Source: Acidobacteriaceae bacterium (GTDB lineage Bacteria > Acidobacteriota > Terriglobia > Terriglobales > Acidobacteriaceae). From it: 7,776 nucleotides of DNA. The DNA lies in the NCBI GenBank assembly GCA_003162495.1, contig PMOF01000317.1, positions 1,876 through 9,651 on the forward strand, written 5' to 3'. Positions 1 through 7,776 of the stretch are shown here, one piece after another. Position 1 is the first letter of the stretch; each line of letters opens with the position of its first letter. A program made the translations under genes and the position numbers. The notes under the pieces are model-generated. The model searched no databases. It saw only the letters and a list, made by a program, of their open reading frames with translations, and was not told the DNA's origin.

Positions 1-1
1 G

Positions 2-883
2 TCCCAACAGGCGCCTGCACAGGCTGCCGAGGCGAACGATGTGAACGTGCCCACCATTCGGCTTGGCGTGAACGAGGTCAACCTCATCTTCACTGTCACC
101 GACAAGCACGGGCGCTACAACCCCAACTTGAAGCAGAGTGACTTTGCCCTGCTGGATGACCAGAAGGCACCGGCCAGGGTGAACGCTTTTCACCAGCAGA
201 TCAATCTGCCGCTGCGTGTGGGCATCGTGATCGACGCCAGCACATCGATTCGCTCCCGTTTCCAATTTGAGCAGCAATCGGCCACCGAGTTTCTGCTGCA
301 GATTCTGAAGGCCAAGAGCGATCGCGCTTTTGTGATGGGTTTCGACGTGACGCCCACCGTGACCCAGGACTGGACCAACAACATCGATGCGCTGGAGACG
401 GGAGTGAACCGGCTGCGCCCCGGCGGCGGCACGGCTCTGTTCGATGCGGTCTACACGGCCTGCCGTGACAAGCTGCTCGACATCTCGCGCGGCCAGGAGC
501 CGGTGCGCAAGGCGATGGTGCTGCTCTCCGACGGAGACGACAACCAAAGCCGCGTCCACCCGGATGAAGCCATCAAGGAGTGCCAGCGGGCGGAAACGAT
601 TATCTACGCCATCAGCACTAACTGGACGCCCAGCCGCGGCAAGGGGGACAAGGTGTTGAGCGATATGGCCGAGGCAACTGGAGGCCAGGTCTTCTTTCCG
701 CCCTCGGTGGAGGAAATGTCAAATAGCTTCAAGGACATTGAAGAAGAGCTGCGCAGCCAGTACGCCTTGACTTATACTCCCGCAGACTTCAAATACGACG
801 GTTCGTTCCGTTCCATTTATCTTTATTGCAACGACCGGCGCTACGTGGTGCGAGCCAAGAAGGGCTACTTCGCGACCCAGTAG
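2..883 (+). CDS. VWFA-related acidobacterial domain protein, 5' end outside window
   Basis: The reading frame is open from base 2, so the gene starts upstream; the in-frame GTG at 41 is probably internal, because the codons before it are Ala/Gln/Pro-rich and look like the linker after a signal peptide. Numbering from that GTG, residues 5-50 form the typical N-terminal module (RLGVNEVNLIFTVTDKHGR, then a KQSDFALLDD stretch). A von Willebrand A domain follows at about 58-240, with the metal-binding MIDAS pieces DASTS (65-69), Thr131 in GGGTALFD and Asp164 in LLSDGDD. The ending, with SQYALTYTP, DGSFRSI and VVRAKKGYFA, is characteristic of the VWFA-related family expanded in Acidobacteriota (TIGR03436 type). 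These proteins are generally predicted to be exported and to bind metal-dependent partners; no substrate is known. It is convergent with ligA. The family call is secure, the biological role unknown. Confidence 0.9.
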   Translation, partial: SQQAPAQAAEANDVNVPTIRLGVNEVNLIFTVTDKHGRYNPNLKQSDFALLDDQKAPARVNAFHQQINLPLRVGIVIDASTSIRSRFQFEQQSATEFLLQILKAKSDRAFVMGFDVTPTVTQDWTNNIDALETGVNRLRPGGGTALFDAVYTACRDKLLDISRGQEPVRKAMVLLSDGDDNQSRVHPDEAIKECQRAETIIYAISTNWTPSRGKGDKVLSDMAEATGGQVFFPPSVEEMSNSFKDIEEELRSQYALTYTPADFKYDGSFRSIYLYCNDRRYVVRAKKGYFATQ

Positions 884-890
884 CAGGTTG

Positions 891-923
891 GAGCTGGGCC
901 GATTCCGGCCCGAAGTAGCTTTT
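891..923 (+). terminator. Candidate intrinsic terminator after the VWFA gene
   Basis: Bases 896-911 form a perfect 6-bp GC stem with a 4-base loop (GGGCCG-ATTC-CGGCCC). An outer GAGCT/AGCTT pairing (891-895 with 917-921) can extend it across a 5-base bulge, leaving a short T run at 920-923. It lies 13 bases past the VWFA stop codon in the 42-bp convergent gap with ligA. The T tract is short, so termination strength is uncertain. On the minus strand the stem is not followed by T's, so it is a weaker candidate for ending ligA. Confidence 0.5.
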
Positions 924-925
924 GC

Positions 926-3040
<2,115 letters not shown>

Positions 3041-3042
3041 CT

Positions 3043-4176
3043 ATGGAGCCCATCACGCACTTTCTTACCGGGGCATGTATTGGCCGGGCGGGGTTGAATC
3101 GCAAGACGGCCTATGCCACGCTGGCCGCGGTGCTGGCTGCCGAGGCGGCCGACGTGGACGTGCTTTGGTGGTTTGCCGGACCAGTGGAAGAACTGAAGCA
3201 CCATCGCGGCATTACGCATACATTCATCGCGGCGCCGGTGGTGGCGGGGGTCGTGGTGGGCGCTGTCTGGCTGTTCGATCGCTGGGTGCAGGTGCGCAGG
3301 CGGCGGAGGATGGCGGCCGCGCCGTTGCAGAAGCCTGAACCAGGCGCGCCCGAGCCGAGGTTGCCGCAGGCGGTGCATTGGGGGTGGCTCTATGCAACGG
3401 CGCTGATCGCCGCGCTGAGCCATTTGCTGCTGGACTGGACCAACAACTACGGGTTGCGGCCTTTCTTTCCATTCAATCCGCGTTGGTATGCCGGGAGTCT
3501 AGTGTTTATCGCCGAGCCGGTGCTGTGGGCATTGCTTGCGCTGGCGCTTGTGATGCCGTGGCTGCTGGGACTGACGGATAGTGAGATCGGCGCGCGACGG
3601 AAACCGTTTTGCGGAAGGGGCTGGGCGATTTTTGCGCTGTGCGGCATGGTTGTAGTGTGGGGCGTGCGGTGGGCGGAGCACGCGCATGCCCTGGCGCTGC
3701 TGGAACAGACGCAGGTTGCCACGGCTCAGGTGAAGCGGATGGCCGCGGAACCCTATCCGGTGAATCCATTTCTCTGGCACGTGGTTCTGCAGACAGCGCA
3801 TTACTACCAAACCGCCGAGGTCAACAGCCGCACGGGCGAGATCGACAGCGACCCGCAGACGGACGTGATCTACATGCAGCCGGAGACAGCGGCCACCGAG
3901 GCTGCCAAATTGACTCCGCTGGGGCAGGTATATCTGGATTGGGGGACGTGGGCTGTGGTGCGGGATGTGGGCAAGGTGCCGGTAGCCGGGATGGACCCGC
4001 CCCGCTTGCCTCCTGACCGCCAGTGGACGACGGTGGAGTTTACCGATCTGCGCTTTGACTATTCCTATATCGGCTCGGGAAGGGCGACCCGGCGATCCCC
4101 GCTGGGTGGTTGGGTTTACATCGTGGATGGGCGCGACGATGCGGGAGAAGCAATGGGCGGGCGGCAGCAGAAGTAG
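3043..4176 (+). CDS. YdjM/DUF457-type membrane-bound metal-dependent hydrolase
   Basis: A 377-residue inner-membrane protein of the family annotated as metal-dependent hydrolase (YdjM, PF04307 type). The N-terminal half carries the expected polar residues: His6 in the opening MEPITHFLTG, acidic D37/D39 after the first hydrophobic helix, the HHRGITHT block (H53, H54, H59) and SHLLLDWTNNYG (H127, D131). Hydrophobic helices fall at about 22-43, 60-78, 112-130, 150-175 and 192-208, with an Arg/Pro-rich loop at 84-108. Residues about 210-345 form a soluble C-terminal region (PYPVNPFLWHVVLQT, GEIDSDPQTD) that makes the protein much longer than E. coli YdjM. The enzymatic activity and substrate of the family are not established. 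I chose the ATG at 3043 over an in-frame TTG at 3031 because MEPITHFLTG matches the usual family start. No clear Shine-Dalgarno sequence precedes it. It is divergent from ligA with a 53-bp gap. Confidence 0.88.
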   Translation: MEPITHFLTGACIGRAGLNRKTAYATLAAVLAAEAADVDVLWWFAGPVEELKHHRGITHTFIAAPVVAGVVVGAVWLFDRWVQVRRRRRMAAAPLQKPEPGAPEPRLPQAVHWGWLYATALIAALSHLLLDWTNNYGLRPFFPFNPRWYAGSLVFIAEPVLWALLALALVMPWLLGLTDSEIGARRKPFCGRGWAIFALCGMVVVWGVRWAEHAHALALLEQTQVATAQVKRMAAEPYPVNPFLWHVVLQTAHYYQTAEVNSRTGEIDSDPQTDVIYMQPETAATEAAKLTPLGQVYLDWGTWAVVRDVGKVPVAGMDPPRLPPDRQWTTVEFTDLRFDYSYIGSGRATRRSPLGGWVYIVDGRDDAGEAMGGRQQK

Positions 4177-4195
4177 GCGCTTTTGCTTCCGGCTG

Positions 4196-4207
4196 AAATA
4201 ATTATTT
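4196..4207 (+). repeat. 12-bp perfect AT-only palindrome
   Basis: AAATAATTATTT stands out in a GC-rich background, 19 bases after the stop of the hydrolase gene. It lies 20 bases upstream of the candidate -35 of the next gene, so it could be an upstream A/T element or a binding site. It is not followed by a T tract beyond itself and contains no GC stem, so it is not a convincing terminator. Confidence 0.4.
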
Positions 4208-4227
4208 ACACCGTGAAACGATTCGGG

Positions 4228-4256
4228 TTGACCCGGCGGCGCGTGGACGCCAGAAT
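4228..4256 (+). promoter_or_regulatory. Candidate sigma-70 promoter of the DUF6580 gene
   Basis: TTGACC (4228-4233, five of six to consensus), a 17-base spacer and CAGAAT (4251-4256, four of six) form a plausible housekeeping promoter. Transcription would start near 4263, giving a leader of about 70 bases before the ATG at 4334. The leader can form a 7-bp stem with one G-U pair (4261-4267 with 4282-4288). I recognise no riboswitch core in it. It could drive both the DUF6580 gene and the Uma2 gene. Confidence 0.45.
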
Positions 4257-4333
4257 GGAAAGAGCATCGTCTCCACTCGAAATGCTTTCCCGGCTAGAGG
4301 GATCTCCTAATAACTGAAAAGATTGAGGTTTTT

Positions 4334-4870
4334 ATGTTCGCTTATCTGCTTATGCTGGTTGCCGTTCTCAGCCGCCTGCTGCCCCACGCGGGTTGGTTCA
4401 ACTTTACGGCGGTCGGCGGCGCGCTGCTCTACTTTGGCGCGAGGCGCTCGTGGCGAGAGATGCTGGCTCCGCTGGCGGTGCTGATGGCCACGGACTACTA
4501 CCTGACCGTCTATGCCTACCACTACAGCTTTCGCTGGCAGGGCTATGTGACCACCTGGGCGTGGTACCTGATGGCGATGGCGCTGGGGCAGATTTTACTG
4601 CGCAGCAAGACCACTTTGGTGCGCGTGGCCTCGGGCGCGCTGCTGGGGCCGACCTCTTTCTTCGTGCTTTCAAATTACGCAGTGTGGGTGGGCAGCGGCA
4701 TGTATCCGCGCACTATGGCCGGACTGAGCACTTGTTACGTGGCCGCACTGCCTTTTTATCGCAACGATCTGCTGTCCACGGCAATCGTCGCCGGCTTGGC
4801 ATTTGGGATTCCGGTGCTAGTGCGGCGGCTAAATGCAGCGCCGAAACAGGCGGAGCTGGCCGGGAAATAG
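4334..4870 (+). CDS. DUF6580 family putative membrane transport protein
   Basis: A 178-residue protein, nearly all hydrophobic, with about five membrane helices. It shows the hallmark blocks of the family: R14-x-x-P17-H18 followed by FNFTAVGGALLYFGA, then a loading of aromatic residues in DYYLTVYAYHYSF, SNYAVWVGSGMYPRTMAGLSTCYVAALPFYRNDLL (S113, N114, Y124, P125, C134, Y135), and a basic C-terminal tail. The fold resembles small integral-membrane substrate-binding components of transporters, and databases label it a putative transport protein; no substrate is known. The ATG has a good Shine-Dalgarno GAGG at 4325-4328, five bases upstream. The Uma2 gene follows 54 bp after its stop on the same strand. 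No ATPase or other transporter subunit is present beside it to suggest a cargo. Confidence 0.85.
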   Translation: MFAYLLMLVAVLSRLLPHAGWFNFTAVGGALLYFGARRSWREMLAPLAVLMATDYYLTVYAYHYSFRWQGYVTTWAWYLMAMALGQILLRSKTTLVRVASGALLGPTSFFVLSNYAVWVGSGMYPRTMAGLSTCYVAALPFYRNDLLSTAIVAGLAFGIPVLVRRLNAAPKQAELAGK

Positions 4871-4913
4871 GTTCGACGTATCTGATCTATTCTTGAGTGC
4901 AGATCTCTCGCGG

Positions 4914-4920
4914 AAGGAGG
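4914..4920 (+). promoter_or_regulatory. Strong Shine-Dalgarno of the Uma2 gene
   Basis: AAGGAGG ends four bases before the ATG at 4925. It is the best ribosome-binding site in the window and fixes that start. It argues that this gene is translated efficiently if transcribed, whether from its own promoter (none evident in 4871-4913) or from the DUF6580 transcript. Confidence 0.75.
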
Positions 4921-4924
4921 AGCC

Positions 4925-5446
4925 ATGGCAACCACTGCGCAGGTGACGCACGTGCCCGTCGAAGTCTACCTGAAGAGCTCCTTCGAGCCCGATGCTGAAT
5001 ACGTGGACGGTGTCATCGAGGCGAGGCCCATGGGCGAATACGACCACTCTTCCTGGCAGCATGCGGTTGAACTCTGGTTTGCACAATCCGCTCGGGCGTG
5101 GGGGATTCGAGTCCGGCCTGAATTGCGTGTGCAAGTTTCGGCCGGCAAGTTCCGTGTCCCGGATGTGACGATTCTCGATCGCAACCTTCCTGTCGAACAG
5201 GTGATTACACGTCCTCCCATCGCCGTGGTCGAGATTTTGTCACCGGAAGACACACTGACCCGCATGATGACTAAGCTCAATGAGTATCAGCAGATGGGCA
5301 TCCAAACGATTTTGGTCATCGATCCGGACGGAAGTAGCTTTCGATTTACCGCGGGAAGCCTGGAGCCGCTGCCTGCTGAGGCTTTCGACCTTCCGGGCAG
5401 CGTGTGCCGCTTCGACCTCGCGGAGATCAAAAAGCTGCTGGATTGA
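4925..5446 (+). CDS. Uma2 family endonuclease (DUF820)
   Basis: A 173-residue protein of the Uma2/DUF820 family, predicted to adopt the PD-(D/E)XK nuclease fold. The expected acidic residues are visible: E66 in RPELRVQV, the P79-D80 pair in KFRVPDVTILD, and E103 in AVVEILSPED, followed by the usual helix and strand MMTKLNEYQQMGIQTILVIDP. The early EYVDGVIEARPMGEYDHS segment (25-42) is also typical. Length is close to the family norm. The family is abundant in cyanobacteria, Acidobacteria and other soil bacteria, usually in scattered single copies, and its DNA target is unknown. No toxin, restriction or transposase partner is adjacent. By hand count GC is about 57% over bases 4981-5400, dropping near 51% in 5161-5340, lower than the following VTT gene; this is compatible with a separate history but not proof. 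It is convergent with the VTT gene, 19 bp away. Confidence 0.88.
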   Translation: MATTAQVTHVPVEVYLKSSFEPDAEYVDGVIEARPMGEYDHSSWQHAVELWFAQSARAWGIRVRPELRVQVSAGKFRVPDVTILDRNLPVEQVITRPPIAVVEILSPEDTLTRMMTKLNEYQQMGIQTILVIDPDGSSFRFTAGSLEPLPAEAFDLPGSVCRFDLAEIKKLLD

Positions 5447-5465
5447 ACCAGCTTCCGAGAGCGCT

Positions 5466-6086
5466 CTAGTCTTCGAGCGATTTGCCCGCGCGCTTTCTGC
5501 GCATCCACCACCAGACAAAGCCCACTGTTGCCAGACCGCACACAGCGGCCACCAGGGGCAGCGCGTGGTGCGCCACCACCTGGACTGCGCCGGGGCCCAG
5601 TTTGAGCACCAGCAGCGACAAGAGGAGCCAGCGGACCATGCGGCCGCAGAATACGGCCAGCATAAAGGGCACGACCCTCATCTCGAACACGCCGGCGGCA
5701 AAGACAAAGGCCTTCCATGGGGTGGGCGGCGGCAGCATGGAAGGAATCATCATGGCCAGGAATTCCTGTTTCTCGAAACGGAGGCGCATCCGTTCGAAGC
5801 GCCCGCGATCGACGCGCTTGAGCAGGAAGAGTTCGCCGCCCGCGCGGCCCAGCCCGTAGGGAAGCAAGCCGCCGATGGCGGACCCCGCGGCGGCTGCCAG
5901 GCAATAGAGCCAGAAGCGGCTCTTGTCATTCCAGACGGTCAGGGCCAGAAAGGCGTCCATGGGGACCGGAAGCGACGAGGAATCCAGCAGCGCGAGCGCG
6001 CCCAGGCCCCAGATGCCGAACTTGGCCAGAAACGGCAGGAGCACGAGGTTCAACTTGGCCAGGATTCGGGTGAGAAACGACTTCAA
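5466..6086 (-). CDS. VTT-domain (DedA/YqaA-like) membrane protein
   Basis: A 206-residue inner-membrane protein of the SNARE-associated/VTT family, whose DedA-type members are linked to lipid scrambling or undecaprenyl-phosphate recycling and to membrane homeostasis. Visible blocks are the re-entrant segment LLDSSSLPVPMDAFLALTVW (33-52), the glycine-rich GSAIGGLLPYGLGRAGG (68-84) and MLPPPTPWKAFVFAAGVF (117-134), followed by two further helices and a basic tail (WWWMRRKR). The PPPTPWK variant replaces the RFIPGxR arginine motif of classic DedA, so it belongs to the YqaA-like side of the family and its function is less certain. The start is TTG at 6086-6084: no in-frame ATG or GTG lies between it and the upstream stop, and GGAAGGGG sits 6 bases upstream as a ribosome-binding site. 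It is divergent from the TonB gene (152-bp gap). Confidence 0.87.
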   Translation of the reverse strand: MKSFLTRILAKLNLVLLPFLAKFGIWGLGALALLDSSSLPVPMDAFLALTVWNDKSRFWLYCLAAAAGSAIGGLLPYGLGRAGGELFLLKRVDRGRFERMRLRFEKQEFLAMMIPSMLPPPTPWKAFVFAAGVFEMRVVPFMLAVFCGRMVRWLLLSLLVLKLGPGAVQVVAHHALPLVAAVCGLATVGFVWWWMRRKRAGKSLED

Positions 6087-6101
6087 ACGGGTCCCCTTCC
6101 G

Positions 6102-6119
6102 ACCGTTAAACCGTCTTAA
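6102..6119. repeat. Short tandem repeat ACCGTTAA / ACCGTCTTAA
   Basis: Two adjacent ACCGT-n-TTAA units lie 15-33 bases upstream of the VTT start codon in the VTT/TonB divergent gap. Tandem units at about one helical turn (8-10 bp apart) in this place could be a regulator site, but two short copies can arise by chance. I recognise no specific regulator consensus. Confidence 0.25.
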
Positions 6120-6138
6120 CTATCAGGACCCATTGTAA

Positions 6139-6168
6139 GGGCCGGCGCCTTGCGCGCGGATTCGGCCC
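6139..6168 (+). promoter_or_regulatory. Nested GC-rich stem-loop in the VTT/TonB divergent gap
   Basis: GGGCCG (6139-6144) pairs with CGGCCC (6163-6168). Inside the loop, GCGC (6145-6148) can pair with GCGC (6152-6155) around CTT. There is no T tract after it on either strand, so it is not a standard terminator. It lies 71 bases before the TonB ATG and would be part of the leader only if transcription starts upstream of it. No convincing promoter is visible in this gap (6087-6238) for either gene. Confidence 0.3.
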
Positions 6169-6212
6169 AGATGGGAGAACGAATGAGAGAATAGATAGAA
6201 AGGACTCGACAC

Positions 6213-6238
6213 GGAGCCGGTAGCTGAGTGCGCTCAGC
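6213..6238 (+). promoter_or_regulatory. Shine-Dalgarno-like GGAG plus hairpin abutting the TonB ATG
   Basis: GGAG (6213-6216) is 22 bases from the ATG at 6239, too far for normal use. Between them, bases 6223-6238 form a perfect 6-bp hairpin with a 4-base loop (GCTGAG-TGCG-CTCAGC) that ends exactly at the ATG. If folded, it brings GGAG to six unpaired bases from the start codon. Alternatively, an in-frame CTG at 6224 lies 7 bases after GGAG and would add five residues. An in-frame stop (TAG) at 6221 limits any further extension. Confidence 0.4.
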
Positions 6239-7417
6239 ATGGCTCGTGCGGAACGAATGCCCTCCAGCGAAACGCCAACCAATGTGAACGAGCCCAACTC
6301 ACCGACCGACGCCCGCAAGCAGACCGGCCGCGCGGCGCTGGGCAGTCCGGATTCACATCCCGGCGACGAGGACCTGTCGCCGGGGACCCCGGCTACAGGC
6401 GAGGAGACGCGCGAGCCTTCAACCGAGATCGAATCGGAATCGGAGTCGCGGGTGGTCCGAGGCTCGCGCTGGGTAGACTACGACACCCACGAATTGCTTC
6501 AGTTGATAAGCGATCTCGAGGACGAGCGGCGCTGGGCTCGTCTGCGCGAGGGATTCTGGATTGCAATTCTCTTCCATCTGGCACTGCTCTCCGCCTTCAC
6601 ATGGATCCCCAAGTATGTCTTCAAGGTGCCGCAGGTGATCGACCCGATTCAGGCAATCCAGAATCGGAAAGACCTGCAATACCTTGACCTGCCTCCCGAC
6701 GCCTTGCGTGAAGTGCAGCCCAAAGCGGCGATCAAGCCGGCTCCTCGAAAGCCGACGGTTATCGACAAGAAGACGCTGGAAGCCATGAATCGAGCCACGC
6801 CGCCCGCTCCGCCGGCTCCTGTGCCTGCGCCCGCTCCGCCCACGGCGACCCCGCCGCCGGTTGCGCAGCCCATTCCGCCAACGCAGCAGTCGCAGGTGGA
6901 GGCGCCGCGCCCGGCGGCTGTACCGGCACGGCCCAGCTTTGCCATGGGCTCGCAGAATCCGGCCGATCAGTTGCGGGATGCCATGAAGGGGGCTTCGAGA
7001 AACCCCGGACAGGGCAGTGTCGGCAACCTTGGCCCGGGCGGGTTGGCTCGTCATCCCGGCGCCGGCACCGGAGGCTTGGATGTCTTGTCCGATATGCAGG
7101 GCGTGGACTTCAGCAACTGGATTCAGCGTTGGCACCACGAGACCCAGAACACCTGGGACCCATTGATCCCCGACGAGGTCAACCCGCCGATCAACAAGTC
7201 GGGCATTGTGGCGGTTCGCTTCAAGGTGCTTCCCAATGGGCGGCTCATGGATGGCAGCTTGGTGCTGGAGGGCCGCTCCGGCGACACGGCTCTGGATCGG
7301 GCGGCATGGGGCGCGCTCACGGGCTCCAACTACCCGCCGCTGCCCAGGGATTTTCACGGCCCGTACCTGGAGTTGCGGGCCTACTTCCTTTACAACGTTG
7401 AACCCGGGACGCGGTAA
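6239..7417 (+). CDS. TonB-family energy transducer with long acidic N-terminal extension
   Basis: A 392-residue protein resembling TonB, which transmits proton-motive-force energy from an inner-membrane ExbB/ExbD motor to outer-membrane receptors. A hydrophilic, acidic, probably disordered segment (1-75) is followed by a charged helical stretch (80-105: HELLQLISDLEDERRWARLRE), then a single membrane helix at about 107-124 with His113 (FWIAILFHLALLSAF). This His may correspond to the conserved membrane His of TonB. The periplasmic part contains a Pro/Ala-rich linker (about 187-232), a Gly-rich segment (251-280) and a C-terminal TonB/TolA-like domain (about 290-387: GIVAVRFKVLPNGRLMDGSLVLEGRSGDTALDRAAWGAL, ending AYFLYN). 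About 105 residues before the membrane helix is much more than in classical TonB. No exbB or exbD is in the window. The ATG at 6239 is taken as start; CTG 6224 and ATG 6257 are alternatives. TolA is the main other possibility. Confidence 0.85.
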   Translation: MARAERMPSSETPTNVNEPNSPTDARKQTGRAALGSPDSHPGDEDLSPGTPATGEETREPSTEIESESESRVVRGSRWVDYDTHELLQLISDLEDERRWARLREGFWIAILFHLALLSAFTWIPKYVFKVPQVIDPIQAIQNRKDLQYLDLPPDALREVQPKAAIKPAPRKPTVIDKKTLEAMNRATPPAPPAPVPAPAPPTATPPPVAQPIPPTQQSQVEAPRPAAVPARPSFAMGSQNPADQLRDAMKGASRNPGQGSVGNLGPGGLARHPGAGTGGLDVLSDMQGVDFSNWIQRWHHETQNTWDPLIPDEVNPPINKSGIVAVRFKVLPNGRLMDGSLVLEGRSGDTALDRAAWGALTGSNYPPLPRDFHGPYLELRAYFLYNVEPGTR

Positions 7418-7485
7418 GTGGCGAGTCGGTTCCGGAAGCTGGGACGATCAGCAGGCCATTTATTCAGACTGTAGCGGCACATCCG
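7418..7485. other. Convergent TonB/ClC gap without a clear terminator
   Basis: This 68-bp gap between two converging genes contains only a weak 4-bp stem (GCTG near 7438 with CAGC near 7449) and no T tract. I cannot assign a terminator for either gene. Confidence 0.4.
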
Positions 7486-7776
7486 CTATGCAGTCGCGTC
7501 GTCTTCAATGAGCGGGTGCGCGGGTGGCTCCACGTCTTCGGGTGGGTCGAGAGGGCTGATCCCGTGGGGCAGGTAGATGCCGTCCTGCGCAAGCAACGCT
7601 TCATAGATCGGAATTTGACGCCAATAACGAGCCAGGGCGAAAGCGGTCATGTTGGCAATCATTAAAGGCAATATGAGTCCGTAACCGCCGGTCATCTCAA
7701 AGACGATGAGAATGGAAGTCATGGGCGCGCGGACGATGCCCGCAAAAACCGCGCCCATGCCGACCACGGCAAAGGC
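7486..7776 (-). CDS. ClC-family chloride channel/antiporter, C-terminal fragment
   Basis: The frame is open to the window edge, so only the last 96 residues are seen. AFAVVGMGAVFAGIVRAPMTSILIVFEMTGGYGLILPLMIANMTAFALARYW is the conserved region covering the late membrane helices of ClC proteins, which carry chloride or exchange it for protons across the inner membrane. IPIYEALL holds the tyrosine that likely corresponds to the central anion-coordinating Tyr (Tyr445 of E. coli ClcA). The protein then ends with a short acidic, proline-rich tail and no CBS domains. The gating glutamate region is outside the window, so channel and antiporter cannot be told apart. A GTG at 7767 is internal, because conserved family sequence continues upstream of it. 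Confidence 0.92.
   Translation of the reverse strand, partial: AFAVVGMGAVFAGIVRAPMTSILIVFEMTGGYGLILPLMIANMTAFALARYWRQIPIYEALLAQDGIYLPHGISPLDPPEDVEPPAHPLIEDDATA

Noticed and set aside
4263..4333. Possible riboswitch (for example cobalamin) in the DUF6580 leader.
   Set aside because: I see no B12-box or other conserved riboswitch core, only one short stem, so no class can be named.
4884..4905. GATCT/AGATC inverted repeat (5 bp, 12-base loop) before the Uma2 gene.
   Set aside because: The stem is short and the loop long, without a T tract or promoter elements; chance is the simpler explanation.
5458..5467. Perfect 10-bp palindrome AGAGCGCTCT at the end of the VTT gene, in the convergent gap with Uma2.
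   Set aside because: With no loop it would fold to only about three pairs, and no T tract follows, so it is not a terminator; a 10-bp palindrome is within chance for this length.
5280..6119. Plus-strand frame (279 codons) spanning the end of Uma2 and the whole VTT gene.
   Set aside because: It overlaps two recognised genes in other frames and reads as His/Gln/Ala-rich sequence with no family resemblance.
6419..7357. Long minus-strand frame (312 codons) opposite the TonB gene.
   Set aside because: The translation is Arg/Gly-rich low complexity, typical of the reverse of a Pro/Ala-rich coding region; the plus-strand frame has clear TonB domains.
7486..7767. A short complete gene starting at the GTG at 7767.
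   Set aside because: Conserved ClC sequence continues in frame to the window edge, so this is the tail of a larger gene.

Overview
The window is ordinary GC-rich bacterial chromosome, most likely from an acidobacterium of the Terriglobia type. The main clue is the first gene, which carries the VWFA-related domain expanded in Acidobacteriota. A TonB-family protein with a proline-rich linker indicates a two-membrane (Gram-negative) envelope. The lineage call is an inference from gene families, not from a marker gene. I see no rRNA, tRNA, CRISPR array, insertion sequence or phage gene.

Layout: (1) bases 2-883, plus strand, the 3' part of a secreted or envelope VWFA-domain protein; (2) bases 926-2989, minus strand, a complete NAD-dependent DNA ligase, ligA, convergent with the first gene and separated from it by 42 bp that hold a GC-rich hairpin; (3) bases 3043-4176, plus strand, a YdjM-type membrane metal-dependent hydrolase, divergent from ligA across only 53 bp; (4) bases 4334-4870, plus strand, a DUF6580 membrane protein behind a 157-bp leader with a plausible promoter; (5) bases 4925-5446, plus strand, a Uma2-family (DUF820) nuclease-fold protein; (6) bases 5466-6086, minus strand, a VTT/DedA-like membrane protein with a TTG start; (7) bases 6239-7417, plus strand, a TonB-family energy transducer with a long acidic N-terminal extension; (8) bases 7486-7776, minus strand, the C-terminal end of a ClC chloride channel or antiporter, cut by the window edge.

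The genes do not form one obvious pathway. They alternate in strand with short convergent and divergent gaps, as in housekeeping and envelope regions. Only DUF6580 and Uma2 could share a transcript (54 bp apart, same strand). Four of the eight products are integral membrane proteins and a fifth (TonB) is membrane anchored.

I found no convincing new multi-gene system. The points most worth checking are at gene starts. ligA has a perfect TATAAT placed so that transcription would begin at or next to its ATG, suggesting a leaderless message. The TonB gene has a perfect 6-bp hairpin exactly between its only Shine-Dalgarno-like motif and the ATG, which also leaves open a CTG start.
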